Source of the DNA: a virus
IMG/VR virus record: IMGVR_UViG_3300009158_000045
Location: 1-64,000 of that record
DNA: 64,000 bases
Strand: one strand, 5' to 3'
Within the stretch, counting starts at the first letter, position 1; the number at the start of each line of letters is the position of its first letter. Below, piece by piece: positions 16,368 through 25,100 of the stretch. The notes below the pieces were generated by a model, which worked only from the letters and a program-made list of their open reading frames with translations, was not told the DNA's origin and searched no databases. The position numbers and the translations under genes were made by a program.

Positions 16368-17417
16368 ATGAGTAATGAATTATTAGAAAAGGCCGCAGCA
16401 GCTGGTACACAGGTATCAACTGGGTTCGGTTCTTCAACAGGTGGTTCAGGCGTTCACGTTGCTTCAGAAAATGGCAACGGTGGACTTCTAAACCCAGAAC
16501 AATCAGCAAGATTCTTGGACTATATGTTCGATGCTACCGTAATTGGTAAAGTTGCACGTACGGTTCGAATGAAAGCAGATACAACAGAGATTGATCGTAT
16601 GTCAATTGGTGAGAAGCTTGTTAAGCTTGCAACCGAAGCAGACAACACAGGTGTTAACTCACCAGTCACATTCTCAAAAATTTCTTTGACAACAAAGAAG
16701 CTTCGCATGGATTGGGAACTTTCAACAGAGTCTCTAGAAGACAATATTGAAGGTGCTGATCTCGAAGATCACATTGCACGTATGATGGCAACACAGGCAG
16801 GAAATGACATTGAAGATGTTATTCTTAACGGTGATACATCACTAACAGGAGATGCTCTTTATAAGTCATTCGATGGCGCAGTAAAGAAGGCAAAAGCAAA
16901 TGGCCACGTCGTAGACGCAGCTGGTGCTGGAATCTCTCGTGCAGTATTCAACAGTGCCCTCAAGGCACTACCACGTAAGTACAAGCAACGTCGTACAGAC
17001 CTTCGCTTCCTTTCAGGATCAAACTTGATTCAGGATTACTTGTACTCAACATCACAAAACATTCAGAACGTTAACCCACAAGATATTGCTTCTGGCATTA
17101 TCCGTGGCGATGTTCCTGTTCTAGGTGGACCAGCAGGATATGTAGCTCCATACGCATTTGGTATTCCAATCGTTGAAGTTCCACTTCTTCCTGAGACACA
17201 GACAGGCTCATACTCAGCAGCATCAGGTTCACACGGAGATATCCACTTGACATTCCCAAATAACGTAGTTATTGGTATCAAGCGTGATGTAACTGTTTAC
17301 CGATTCTTCTGGCCACGTAAGGACTCAATTGAGTACACAATGTATACTCGTGTTGGTGTCCAGATCGAGCAGGCAGACGCTTGGGTAGTTGTTAAGAACG
17401 TTAAGGTTGCTTCTTAA
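16368..17417 (+). CDS. Major capsid protein (HK97 fold), 349 aa
   Basis: The pattern is that of phage major capsid proteins: a flexible Ser/Gly N-terminus (1-45), then SARFLDYMFDATVIGKVARTVRM. Next come SIGEKLVKLATEADNTGVNS and the spine-helix region STESLEDNIEGADLEDHIAR then MMATQAGNDIEDVILNGD. The C-terminal P-domain strands include FPNNVVIGIKRDVTVYRFFW. Codons are richer in C-ending forms than in neighbours (for example cgt, aag, ttc), as expected for the most abundant product. The ribosome-binding site is GGGTAGGTG. A strong terminator follows. Confidence 0.85.
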   Translation: MSNELLEKAAAAGTQVSTGFGSSTGGSGVHVASENGNGGLLNPEQSARFLDYMFDATVIGKVARTVRMKADTTEIDRMSIGEKLVKLATEADNTGVNSPVTFSKISLTTKKLRMDWELSTESLEDNIEGADLEDHIARMMATQAGNDIEDVILNGDTSLTGDALYKSFDGAVKKAKANGHVVDAAGAGISRAVFNSALKALPRKYKQRRTDLRFLSGSNLIQDYLYSTSQNIQNVNPQDIASGIIRGDVPVLGGPAGYVAPYAFGIPIVEVPLLPETQTGSYSAASGSHGDIHLTFPNNVVIGIKRDVTVYRFFWPRKDSIEYTMYTRVGVQIEQADAWVVVKNVKVAS

Positions 17418-17438
17418 TTTAAGAAATAGACCAGCTAG

Positions 17439-17471
17439 AAAAGTCCCCCATATTAATTTATGGGGGCTTTT
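17439..17471 (+). terminator. Intrinsic terminator after the major capsid gene
   Basis: CCCCCAT (17444-17450) pairs with ATGGGGG (17460-17466) and is extended by flanking AAAAG/CTTTT, leading into a T-rich run. It isolates the capsid transcript from the connector genes. Confidence 0.85.
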
Positions 17472-17496
17472 CATTTTAATTTTCTAATGCTATAAT
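17468..17496 (+). promoter_or_regulatory. Promoter of the connector genes
   Basis: A consensus TATAAT (17491-17496) has TTTTCA 17 nt upstream, inside the terminator tail. The untranslated leader contains AAAGGAG 9 nt before the ATG at 17527. Confidence 0.5.
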
Positions 17497-17526
17497 GGTT
17501 TTACCTAGATAAAAGGAGAATAAAAT

Positions 17527-17919
17527 ATGTCATTTGACACATTAAAGGTAGCCGAATTAAAAGAAATTGCAGAAGAGTTTGCAGTAGATACAGACGGCTT
17601 GAAAAATAAAAAAGATATAGTTGCAGCTCTAGCAGAAGAAGGTGTTAGCTGGTCAATTTATCAAAAAACAAAACAAGATGTACTTGATGCAGTAGAAGAA
17701 ATTGAAATTTTGCCAAAGTTCGATCCCTCACAACAGCCAGAAGATTCAATATTAGTACGAATGACAAGAGCTAACATGAGATACGATATTCTTGGCAATA
17801 CATTTACAAAAGAACATCCGTTTGTTGCAATGCAAGAAGAAGACGCTCAAAAAATTTTTGATACAGAGGAGGGTTTTCGTTTAGCGACACCAAAAGAAGT
17901 TCAAGAGTTTTATAGCTAA
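17527..17919 (+). CDS. Small head-neck protein with Rho-N/HeH-like domain, 130 aa
   Basis: The first 40 residues (LKVAELKEIAEEFAVDTDGL then KNKKDIVAALAEEGV) look like a short helix-extended-helix module of the Rho-N/SAP/HeH kind, common in phage proteins encoded right after the capsid gene. The remainder, with VRMTRANMRYDILGNTFTKE and HPFVAMQEEDAQKI, is a compact domain seen in small neck or capsid-accessory proteins. It is placed between capsid and connector genes. The role is probably structural, and the evidence is positional. Confidence 0.6.
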   Translation: MSFDTLKVAELKEIAEEFAVDTDGLKNKKDIVAALAEEGVSWSIYQKTKQDVLDAVEEIEILPKFDPSQQPEDSILVRMTRANMRYDILGNTFTKEHPFVAMQEEDAQKIFDTEEGFRLATPKEVQEFYS

Positions 17920-17935
17920 ACGCAAACATTAATTA

Positions 17936-18916
17936 ATGGAAATATTAGTTGGATTAAGCGCACCATTAAAACATAAAGTTATTTTTGGCGGGGAGTCAAT
18001 TGACCCAGACGGCTTAGTTGCTGTAGACATTTATTATGTAGAAAAAGATCCAATTGAGCAGACCCTTACACGTGTACTTCAAGCAACATTTAATGCTTTG
18101 AAAATAGAAACAGATGTAGGGGCATATGAAGTTACATTGCCTCATTACCTTGTAAATACTCAAAGGCAAATTGAGGCTGCTTGGAAGTATAGGATTAATG
18201 GTCAGGATATTGTAAAGCAGCAGCAAATATTTGTTACACAGCCATATGTTGATTTAATTGAAGTTCTTGAAGAGCTTGAATTGGGCTGGGACTATAATGA
18301 TGAAAATAATAAAACTTTAAATGAACTACAGCTTGCAGAAAGATATGCAAGAAAAATGATCGAGTCTCAGACAGGACAAAGTTTTAATTCCTACCATGAC
18401 AGCTATGTCATGTATGGAGATAACTCAGACATTATGCCTTCTCCAATGAGAGTCGTTGAATTAAAAGAAATCTATATTAATGATGTGCTATCTTATAGCA
18501 CCTACACTGGACAGCAAATGAATGCACTTAGCGTTCTTCCAAAAATATCGGAGACTAAATTTGGAATAAAAATAGATAGAGGTGCTTATTTAGATCAGAC
18601 TGTTTATGTTGCAAATGGTCTTGTGCCACCAATGATTAATGAAGTCGGCCTTGGCTTTTTTAGAAAAGATACCAGGTATGTAATACAAGCAGTTTTTGGT
18701 TGGGAGAATGTTCCTAATAATATACAGGTCGCTTGCGTAGAATTAATGAAAGATTATTTTTCTAAAGATAAAGTGTGGAGAAATAAATACATAAAAAATA
18801 TTACTACTTTTGACTGGCAGTTCGAGTACAACAGCTCAACATTTTCTGGTACTGGTAATAACTATGTAGACCAATTGCTATTGCCTTATACAATAAACAA
18901 AATGGTTTTGATATAA
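17936..18916 (+). CDS. Head-tail adaptor (connector), 326 aa
   Basis: Residues 1-105 form a beta-rich domain (VAVDIYYVEKDPIEQTLTRV). Residues 120-310 resemble the helical head-tail adaptor family: NELQLAERYARKMIESQTGQ is the usual opening helix, followed by YVMYGDNSDIMPSPMRVVEL and an end helix NIQVACVELMKDYFSKDKVW. Such proteins bind below the portal. No clear Shine-Dalgarno is present, and the start is 16 bases after the upstream stop. An adaptor fused to an N-terminal beta domain is somewhat unusual. Confidence 0.65.
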   Translation: MEILVGLSAPLKHKVIFGGESIDPDGLVAVDIYYVEKDPIEQTLTRVLQATFNALKIETDVGAYEVTLPHYLVNTQRQIEAAWKYRINGQDIVKQQQIFVTQPYVDLIEVLEELELGWDYNDENNKTLNELQLAERYARKMIESQTGQSFNSYHDSYVMYGDNSDIMPSPMRVVELKEIYINDVLSYSTYTGQQMNALSVLPKISETKFGIKIDRGAYLDQTVYVANGLVPPMINEVGLGFFRKDTRYVIQAVFGWENVPNNIQVACVELMKDYFSKDKVWRNKYIKNITTFDWQFEYNSSTFSGTGNNYVDQLLLPYTINKMVLI

Positions 18917-18917
18917 A

Positions 18918-19346
18918 ATGAATAACCTAGTAGACTCTATTCTTGTAATGAGGGCAGACATCTATAGCCAATCTGAAATTCAAGATGAGGACACAGGGGC
19001 TTTAAAAAAAGAATGGTCTTATTCCCATACAGTCCCGTGCCATGCGAAGGGTATAATAAGTAACTCTGGAAGCTCAAGAAGCGGAGATAGACAGATGATT
19101 GGATCTAAGTATATTAATGAGCAGGTTATTGAATTTAGAACAGAGTCAAAGATAACATACAGGCATAAAATTTCAAATGTAAGAGACAGCAACGATCAAG
19201 TAATTTGGAAAGAATTAAATTTTCCAACAGAGACACCAACAGTTTTTGAAGTAACAAGCTCCACGCCGATTGTAGATCCATTTGGAACAATACTTGGGTA
19301 CAACTCAGTGCTCAAAAGATCGGAGAACCAGATAATTGGAATCTAA
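18918..19346 (+). CDS. Probable head-tail stopper, 142 aa
   Basis: The short beta-rich protein has SILVMRADIYSQSEIQDEDT then GALKKEWSY and CHAKGIISNSG. The phrases recall head-closure (stopper) proteins that plug the connector channel, such as the SPP1 gp16 family, which start with a promiscuous barrel. The one-base gap after the adaptor gene and its position before the tail-completion genes support this. The family assignment is by position and general pattern only. Confidence 0.5.
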   Translation: MNNLVDSILVMRADIYSQSEIQDEDTGALKKEWSYSHTVPCHAKGIISNSGSSRSGDRQMIGSKYINEQVIEFRTESKITYRHKISNVRDSNDQVIWKELNFPTETPTVFEVTSSTPIVDPFGTILGYNSVLKRSENQIIGI

Positions 19347-20127
19347 TGTAGCTTTAATTCAAGTATCAAGTGGCCTAGAAAGACTTATGGTTGGAGCACC
19401 CACAACTGGCACACTTAAAGATAGCAACGTAGCACAGATATCTGCCTTTTTATATTTTCAGGCCCAGGTAATTTCTCAGCTAACAACAAACCAGAAGTTT
19501 AAACAACTTTTTCAAAATACTATATTCAATCAAATTGAAAAAGATTTTTCTTTATATGTAGACTCACAAGCTAGAATGAAGCCAAAGTCATTGCACCATG
19601 TTTATGAATGGGGAAAGACTGGAGATCCCACATCAAGGCTCTTCATGTTAAATCGAATAAATTCAAATACCTTATCCTTTCAAGTAAGACCAGAGTTTGT
19701 GCTATCTAGATCCTTTGTGCCAAATGATAACAAGGGCCAGAATAAGAGATACATCTTTTCTAGAAAAGCATCTGTTATGGAAAAGAACCAGCCAGTAATC
19801 ATATCGCCAAAGAGCGCAGAAAGACTTGTATTTGAAATTAATGGAGAAACTGTATATATGCCAAAGGGGCAATCCGTAACAGTAACTAGACCAGGTGGAT
19901 CGTCATCTTCAAATGCATTTACTTTGCAATATAGCAGATGGTTTAGCGGACAACTAGTTAGTCAATCAATTAAAAATTCAGGATTTGAAAAAATATTTAA
20001 TATAAAAACAGCTAAAGCCCTAAAGATACCAGCTAGCATAAAAAGAATACAGTATTCATTTGCAGCAAATAAGATTAGGGTAGAGGCAGATGCATCAGTT
20101 GCAGCTGCGTTTGGAGCATCATTATGA
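19336..20127 (+). CDS. Neck/tail-completion protein, 263 aa
   Basis: The frame begins at a TTG (19336) with GGAG 10 nt upstream and overlaps the preceding gene by 11 bases. The first ATG comes 51 bases later and would remove the conserved-looking start MESNVALIQVSSGLERLM. The sequence contains MKPKSLHHVYEWGKTGDPTS and YIFSRKASVMEKNQPVIISP. Phage neck proteins with a HHVYEWG phrase are found between stopper and tail terminator. It is probably structural in the neck. The exact role is unknown. Confidence 0.55.
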   Translation: MESNVALIQVSSGLERLMVGAPTTGTLKDSNVAQISAFLYFQAQVISQLTTNQKFKQLFQNTIFNQIEKDFSLYVDSQARMKPKSLHHVYEWGKTGDPTSRLFMLNRINSNTLSFQVRPEFVLSRSFVPNDNKGQNKRYIFSRKASVMEKNQPVIISPKSAERLVFEINGETVYMPKGQSVTVTRPGGSSSSNAFTLQYSRWFSGQLVSQSIKNSGFEKIFNIKTAKALKIPASIKRIQYSFAANKIRVEADASVAAAFGASL

Positions 20128-20633
20128 CAAACTACAAGCTAGATGTAACTTCGGATATTAGAAAATATCTATGGGCTCAATTAAAACGGCATAATGTTTT
20201 TGATGTACATGACTACTATATTGATAGCTTAGATAAAGAAATAATTCCTATCATACCCGTCCAGCAACAGCCAGAACTTAATCAATTTTTGAGCGGGAAG
20301 AAGCACATAGTCTATGACAAAATAAATATGTCATATGATAGCCTATGGGCAATATGTGAAGAACAAATACTATTTTGCATATATGCGACAGACATATCTG
20401 AAATCAATGAAATTAGAAATTTAATGGTTGATTTATTTAGGAGAATGGATGAGTCGGCCAGAGATATAAACAGGTCGGGCGAAATTTCAAATACATTTAA
20501 ATTCCATACTATTACAATGATAGACATATCCCCAGTCTCACCCTCAGAGGAAATCCAGGGCTTTTTGGGCACAGATATAGTTTTAGAGGTTAAATACTCT
20601 AGAGAATCTAATTCGGCTGGCAGATTTATTTAA
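20124..20633 (+). CDS. Tail terminator-like protein, 169 aa
   Basis: The layout is an alpha/beta protein with IRKYLWAQLKRHNVFD, then YDKINMSYDSLWAICEEQIL, then EINEIRNLMVDLFRRMDESA and FHTITMIDISPVSPS. The final strand is GTDIVLEVKYSR. Size and place (last gene before the major tail protein) match tail terminator/completion proteins that cap the tail tube. It overlaps the upstream gene by 4 bases (ATGA). The assignment rests on context more than on a recognised family. Confidence 0.55.
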   Translation: MTNYKLDVTSDIRKYLWAQLKRHNVFDVHDYYIDSLDKEIIPIIPVQQQPELNQFLSGKKHIVYDKINMSYDSLWAICEEQILFCIYATDISEINEIRNLMVDLFRRMDESARDINRSGEISNTFKFHTITMIDISPVSPSEEIQGFLGTDIVLEVKYSRESNSAGRFI

Positions 20634-20634
20634 C

Positions 20635-20663
20635 TTGCTTTTAGGTGATAATTGCACTATTAT
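20635..20663 (+). promoter_or_regulatory. Promoter of the major tail protein gene
   Basis: TTGCTT (20635-20640), 17 nt and TATTAT (20658-20663) lie directly after the upstream stop. A 60-nt leader with ATAGGAGG precedes the ATG at 20724. Confidence 0.55.
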
Positions 20664-20723
20664 TAGAACAGAGGAAAGGGTCTAGCCAACCAAAATTTAA
20701 GAATTACATAGGAGGACTAAAAA

Positions 20724-21395
20724 ATGGCATTTAATACAGCCAAAAATATTCTTGTAGGAGCATCACCATTGTATCTTTCAGTAAAAGATTCAACGGAGAG
20801 CGGTTACGTAGAAAACATGTTAGATGGAGCATCAGGTGGAGTATCACTTGTGCAAGGTAAATCAGCAGCAAAAACACTAGATGCAGAAACCACAAAGTTT
20901 CGCAATGTAGGTTACACAAATAATGGTCTTCAGATTACATACAACCCAACATACGGTTCAGTAACTGTCGATCAGCTTCTTGATACAGCAAAGCTTTTCA
21001 AGGAATCCATGGAAGTTATGATCGCTACAGAATTAGCAGAAGGTACTCTTGAGAACGTTCTTGCAGTATTCGGTCAAGAAGGAAAAACACTTTCAGCAGA
21101 TTTAGCAGCAGGTACAGATCAGACACTAGGAATGGCAGCGGGAGCTCTTGGTATTGCACCAACAGAGCGTCAGCTAGTCGCAATTGGAAATGCTCCAACA
21201 ACAGTGTCTACTACAACAGAGCGTGTATATTATGGTCGCCGTGTGCTTTCAGTACAGCAATCACAGTTTACATTAGCACGTAATAATCCAACAGTATTCC
21301 CAGTTACATTCCGTCTGCTTCCAGACGCAGCGTACACAGGAAAAGAATACGGTAAGATTATTGACCGTGTACTAACACTACCAGCAAACGCTTAA
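20724..21395 (+). CDS. Major tail (tube) protein, 223 aa
   Basis: Length, location and composition fit a siphovirus tube protein: Ala/Thr/Gly-rich, no charged runs, alternating beta strands (LQITYNPTYGSVTVDQLLDT, TERVYYGRRVLSVQQSQFTL, FPVTFRLLPDAAYTGKEYGK). It is enclosed by its own promoter upstream and a strong terminator downstream, as for a highly expressed virion component. The AGGAGG ribosome-binding site is strong. It immediately precedes the tail assembly chaperone pair and tape measure, the canonical order. Confidence 0.8.
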   Translation: MAFNTAKNILVGASPLYLSVKDSTESGYVENMLDGASGGVSLVQGKSAAKTLDAETTKFRNVGYTNNGLQITYNPTYGSVTVDQLLDTAKLFKESMEVMIATELAEGTLENVLAVFGQEGKTLSADLAAGTDQTLGMAAGALGIAPTERQLVAIGNAPTTVSTTTERVYYGRRVLSVQQSQFTLARNNPTVFPVTFRLLPDAAYTGKEYGKIIDRVLTLPANA

Positions 21396-21416
21396 TTAAT
21401 TAATTTAATTAATAGA

Positions 21417-21444
21417 AGGCCCCTGAGAAATCAGGGGCTTTCTA
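21417..21444 (+). terminator. Intrinsic terminator after the major tail gene
   Basis: GGCCCCTGA (21419-21427) and TCAGGGGC (21431-21438) form a stem closed by a GAAA tetraloop and followed by TTTC. It isolates the tail-tube transcript. Confidence 0.85.
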
Positions 21445-21445
21445 C

Positions 21446-21474
21446 TTGTAGTGATAAAATGGATATGATACAAT
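21446..21474 (+). promoter_or_regulatory. Promoter of the tail assembly genes
   Basis: TTGTAG (21446-21451), 17 nt and TACAAT (21469-21474) start immediately after the terminator. CCTAGGAGG gives a strong ribosome-binding site before the ATG at 21503. Confidence 0.55.
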
Positions 21475-21502
21475 AATTAAGACAATCCTAGGAGGATAAA
21501 TA

Positions 21503-21835
21503 ATGGCATCTACAGTATACGACGTAGAAGAAATTAAGTTACAAAATGGCGCAATAGTTAAGCTAAAGCCTTTAACAATTAAAGAGCTTCGAAAGTTTAT
21601 GGCAGCTATCCAGAAGACATCTGAAGTTACTACAGAAGATGAGACACTATCAATTCTTATTGATGCATGTGCAGTTGCATTAGAAAAGCAGCTACCAGAA
21701 TTAGTAGCAGACAGAGATGCATTCGAAGATGTTTTGGATGTTCCAACAATCAATCGCATTCTTGAAGTTTGCGGCGGAATTAAGATGGACGACCCAAACC
21801 TTCTAGCGGCTCAAGTTCTAGCTGGTCAGAACTAG
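21503..21835 (+). CDS. Tail assembly chaperone, short form (gpG-like), 110 aa
   Basis: This acidic helical protein starts MASTVYDVEEIKLQNGAIVK then LKPLTIKELRKFMAAIQ. Proteins that begin with such a short beta-hairpin followed by KELRKxxxxIxK are the upstream partners of the G/GT chaperone pairs that hold the tape measure during tail assembly. It ends GGIKMDDPNLLAAQVLAGQN, close to a slippery heptamer that lets some ribosomes continue into the next frame. It precedes the tape measure gene, as in other siphoviruses. Confidence 0.8.
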   Translation: MASTVYDVEEIKLQNGAIVKLKPLTIKELRKFMAAIQKTSEVTTEDETLSILIDACAVALEKQLPELVADRDAFEDVLDVPTINRILEVCGGIKMDDPNLLAAQVLAGQN

Positions 21836-22164
21836 ATCTAGCCGCTTTAGAAGGAGATATTTTTCTTTTAGGACACTGGAAGAATTATGAAGAACTAGAA
21901 GAAAATCTCTCAATGCCAGAGTTAATACAAACGTTAAAGTCTATGACAAAGACGGAAGAAGATAAAAGAATTTTCTTAGCAGCTATACAAGGTATAGAGT
22001 TAGGAAAAGATAAAGAAGAAACAGAAGGCCCAACCTTCGATGACGTAAGACTAAAAGCACTTGGAATAGAAGCTAGCAAAGATGACATTGTTTCGCTACA
22101 GGGTCAAATTGCAGCAGAAAGTGGTTTTGGAATCGGAGCAGGATTAGGGTACTCGAAGGAGTAG
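21503..22164 (+). CDS. Tail assembly chaperone, -1 frameshift product (gpGT-like), about 220 aa
   Basis: The downstream frame (-1 relative to the short form) is open from 21784 to the stop at 22162. A slip on CCCAAAC at 21793-21799 joins 99 codons of the first frame to 121 codons of the second. The added part is SELDLAALEGDIFLLGHWKN then YEELEENLSMPELIQTLKSM, ending FGIGAGLGYSKE. The second frame has an ATG at 21913, but it lacks a ribosome-binding site and would drop the conserved part. The extended protein is expected to bind the tape measure, encoded 3 bases downstream. Confidence 0.75.
21793..21846 (+). promoter_or_regulatory. -1 programmed frameshift site with downstream stem
   Basis: The heptamer C-CCA-AAC (21793-21799) fits X-XXY-YYZ exactly in the zero frame. 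Five bases later AGCGGCT (21805-21811) can pair with AGCCGCT (21840-21846), and an inner AGTTCT (21814-21819) can pair with AGAACT (21828-21833). The nested stem is the kind of stimulator expected. Confidence 0.75.
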
Positions 22165-22167
22165 TAA

Positions 22168-25100
22168 ATGTCGGCACCGCAGTTTATTAATACTAACATA
22201 GTAGCTACTGCCAACTTCTCTTCTTTAACATCTCAGCTATCAGCAGTAACCTCCCAGTTACTAAAACTTCAGCAAACAGTTATAGGCACAAACAAGATAT
22301 TCCAAAATCAAGTTTCTGTAATGAACCGTGCATTTGCAGAAAACATGAGAAGCACTGGACAATTTGCCACACACTTTGTCACCTTGTCCTCAGATGTAGA
22401 AAATTTTGGAAGAAATTTAGATTCTGGAAAATTAAAACTAAGTAGATATTTTAAAACTTGGCAAGACCATACAAAAACTTCTGGTGGCTTGATAAGACAG
22501 TTAGCCCAGCAGCAGGTAACATTACAAAATGCAGTCATACAGCCCTTGGGTAAAAATGCCCAAGGGTTAATGCAATATAACGTGCATGTTGCACAGGGCC
22601 TAGATACCATAGCAAACAAAACAGCGCTTGCTGCAATGCAAGCAAAAATATTAAATAAGGTAATGCAAGATGGTGCAAACCAGTTAATTAACTGGGGTAA
22701 AAATACACAGTGGGCTGGTAGACAGCTAACAGTTGGTTTGACACTGCCTCTTGCAATGTTTGGCCAGGCAGCATCAAAAGCATTCTTAGAAGCAGATAAA
22801 GAATTAGTTAGACTTACAAAAGTTTATGGTGGACTTGCTGCTACAAGCGCATCCGATCTAAAAAAGATAAGAAATGAAGTTTCAGCAACTGCAAAAGAAT
22901 TAGCAGCCCAGTATGGAGCATCTTATACTGCAACAATTGGACTGGCTGCCGATATAGCTGCGACTGGAAAACAAGGCCAAGACCTCTTAGATTCAACAGT
23001 TCAAACAACAAGACTTGCAATTCTTGGTGAGGTTGAGCATGCAGAAGCAATGAAAGCAACCCTTGCAATTCAAAGTACATTTAAGCAAAGTACAGATGAA
23101 CTTACGCAATCAATTGATTTTTTAAACGCAGTAGAAAACCAAACATCTACAACACTAAATGATTTAGTTATTGCAATACCTAAAGCTGGTCCTGTAATTC
23201 AAGCAATGGGAGGCAGCGTAAAAGATCTTTCATTATTATTAGTTGCAATGAAAGAAGGAGGAATTAATGCTTCGGAAGGAGCTAATGCTCTTAAGTCTGC
23301 ACTTGCTTCATTAATTAACCCAACAAAAGTTGCAAAAGCGATGTTTGCAGATTTTGGAATTGACCTTACCGAGATAGTAGAAAAAAATGCTGGTAACTTA
23401 ACTGGCACAATAATGGCCCTACAGTCTGCTTTAGACAAACTTAATCCATTACAAAAACAACAGGCAATTGAACAGCTTTTTGGCAAATTCCAATTTTCAA
23501 GATTGAATGCCTTATTTGCAAATCTTGGAAAGCAGGGGTCTCAAACACTTCAGGTGCTAGATTTAATGAATGCATCTGCAGGGGATTTAGCAAATCTATC
23601 TTCTAGAGAATTAGCACAAATAACTGAATCTGCATCTGGAAAATTTAGAAGAGCCCTAGAATCAGTTAAAGCAGATATGGCACAAATTGGAAATTCTTTC
23701 CTTTCAATTGGCACAACAATATTAAATATTATTAGCGGAATTGTTAAATTTTTTGGCAAACTGCCAGACCCATTAAAAAAAGCATTGACTTTCTTGGGAG
23801 GAATAACAGCAGTTGCTGGTCCTCTTATCATGTTGACTGGTGTGCTTGCTAACTTTTTTGGATATATAGTAAAAGGTTTATTCCATTTTAAAGCTTTATT
23901 TAAAGGCGGAGAAGGATGGAAGTACCTTACACCAGAAATTTTGGCTGCAGAAAAAGCTGGATCTTTAATTGAAAAAACATTTTATAGCGATGCAAAAGCT
24001 GCTGCCACACTAGAAGTATCACTCCATGGTTTAGCCGCAGCATACAAAGATTTAGAGGGCAAGATACTAGCAGCAAATATTGCCGCACAACCAACAATAA
24101 GCACAATAGCTGGCTCTCCAATATTGCAGGGTTCAACAAGAGTTGCAGATCCGTCACACCCATTAATAGGACAGCCTTATTCAAGGTCAATGGCACACTT
24201 AAATCCTGTTTCAAAAATGACAGAGGTAGAAAGATTATCTCAAACTATATTTTCAACAGTTCCAAATCCAGCACCAGTAAATAGAAAAGTTGGCGCAAAC
24301 CCACAGATGTATATGACTGGAGATATGCCATTAATTCCTGGACTAACTTCAGTAAACGGTGCTTCAACTGGAATCATTGCATCAGAAGCAGCTAAGTGGC
24401 ATTCAATGACTGCTGCGCTTGCAATGCAGTCTGAGCAAGAGCTTGTTCTTTTAAAACGAGAAGTTGCTGCAACTGGAGGAATTACAACATCTCTCTCTGG
24501 ATCGTATCAAAAACTATTACCAGAAATGACAAAGCTAACAACGCATGCTGCACAAGAAGGAGCAAAGATAGTAGCAGCACTTGAAGCTGGGGCATTGACC
24601 GTAGCTCAAGCGCAAGCAGAAATTGTAGCTCTTAATGCAAGAATTGAAGCTATGATGGTGCAGACCGCATCTCAAATTGCAGCAATTGAAAGTAGATCAA
24701 TTAATTTAACATCAGTACCTCTTTTAAGCCAGCCAATTATTGATCCAATTACAGGCAAGTCAAACATGAAAGAAGTATTCCGACCAGGAAGAACTGCATC
24801 AACTATAGATGCTATTGCTGATGCGCTTGGAGTTAGAACATCTGGCGGAGGATATTCTATTGCAACAACTAAACCAAAATTCCTTCCAATTGTAAAAAGA
24901 AATACTGGCGGAGAAATATTTACAGCAGAAGGTGGAGCTTTTGTTCCAGGAGTTGGAAACACCGACACCGTGCCAGCCATGCTCACACCAGGAGAATTTG
25001 TTGTCAATAAAAAACAAACTCAAAAAGACCCACAAGGGCTTAGAGATTACAATGCTGGCAGAGCAGTAATCGTTCCAGTACAAAAATTTTTAACTGGCGG

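Noticed and set aside
21913-22164. Independent 83-aa gene
   Set aside because: A slippery heptamer and stem put this frame in fusion with the upstream chaperone. It has no ribosome-binding site of its own.
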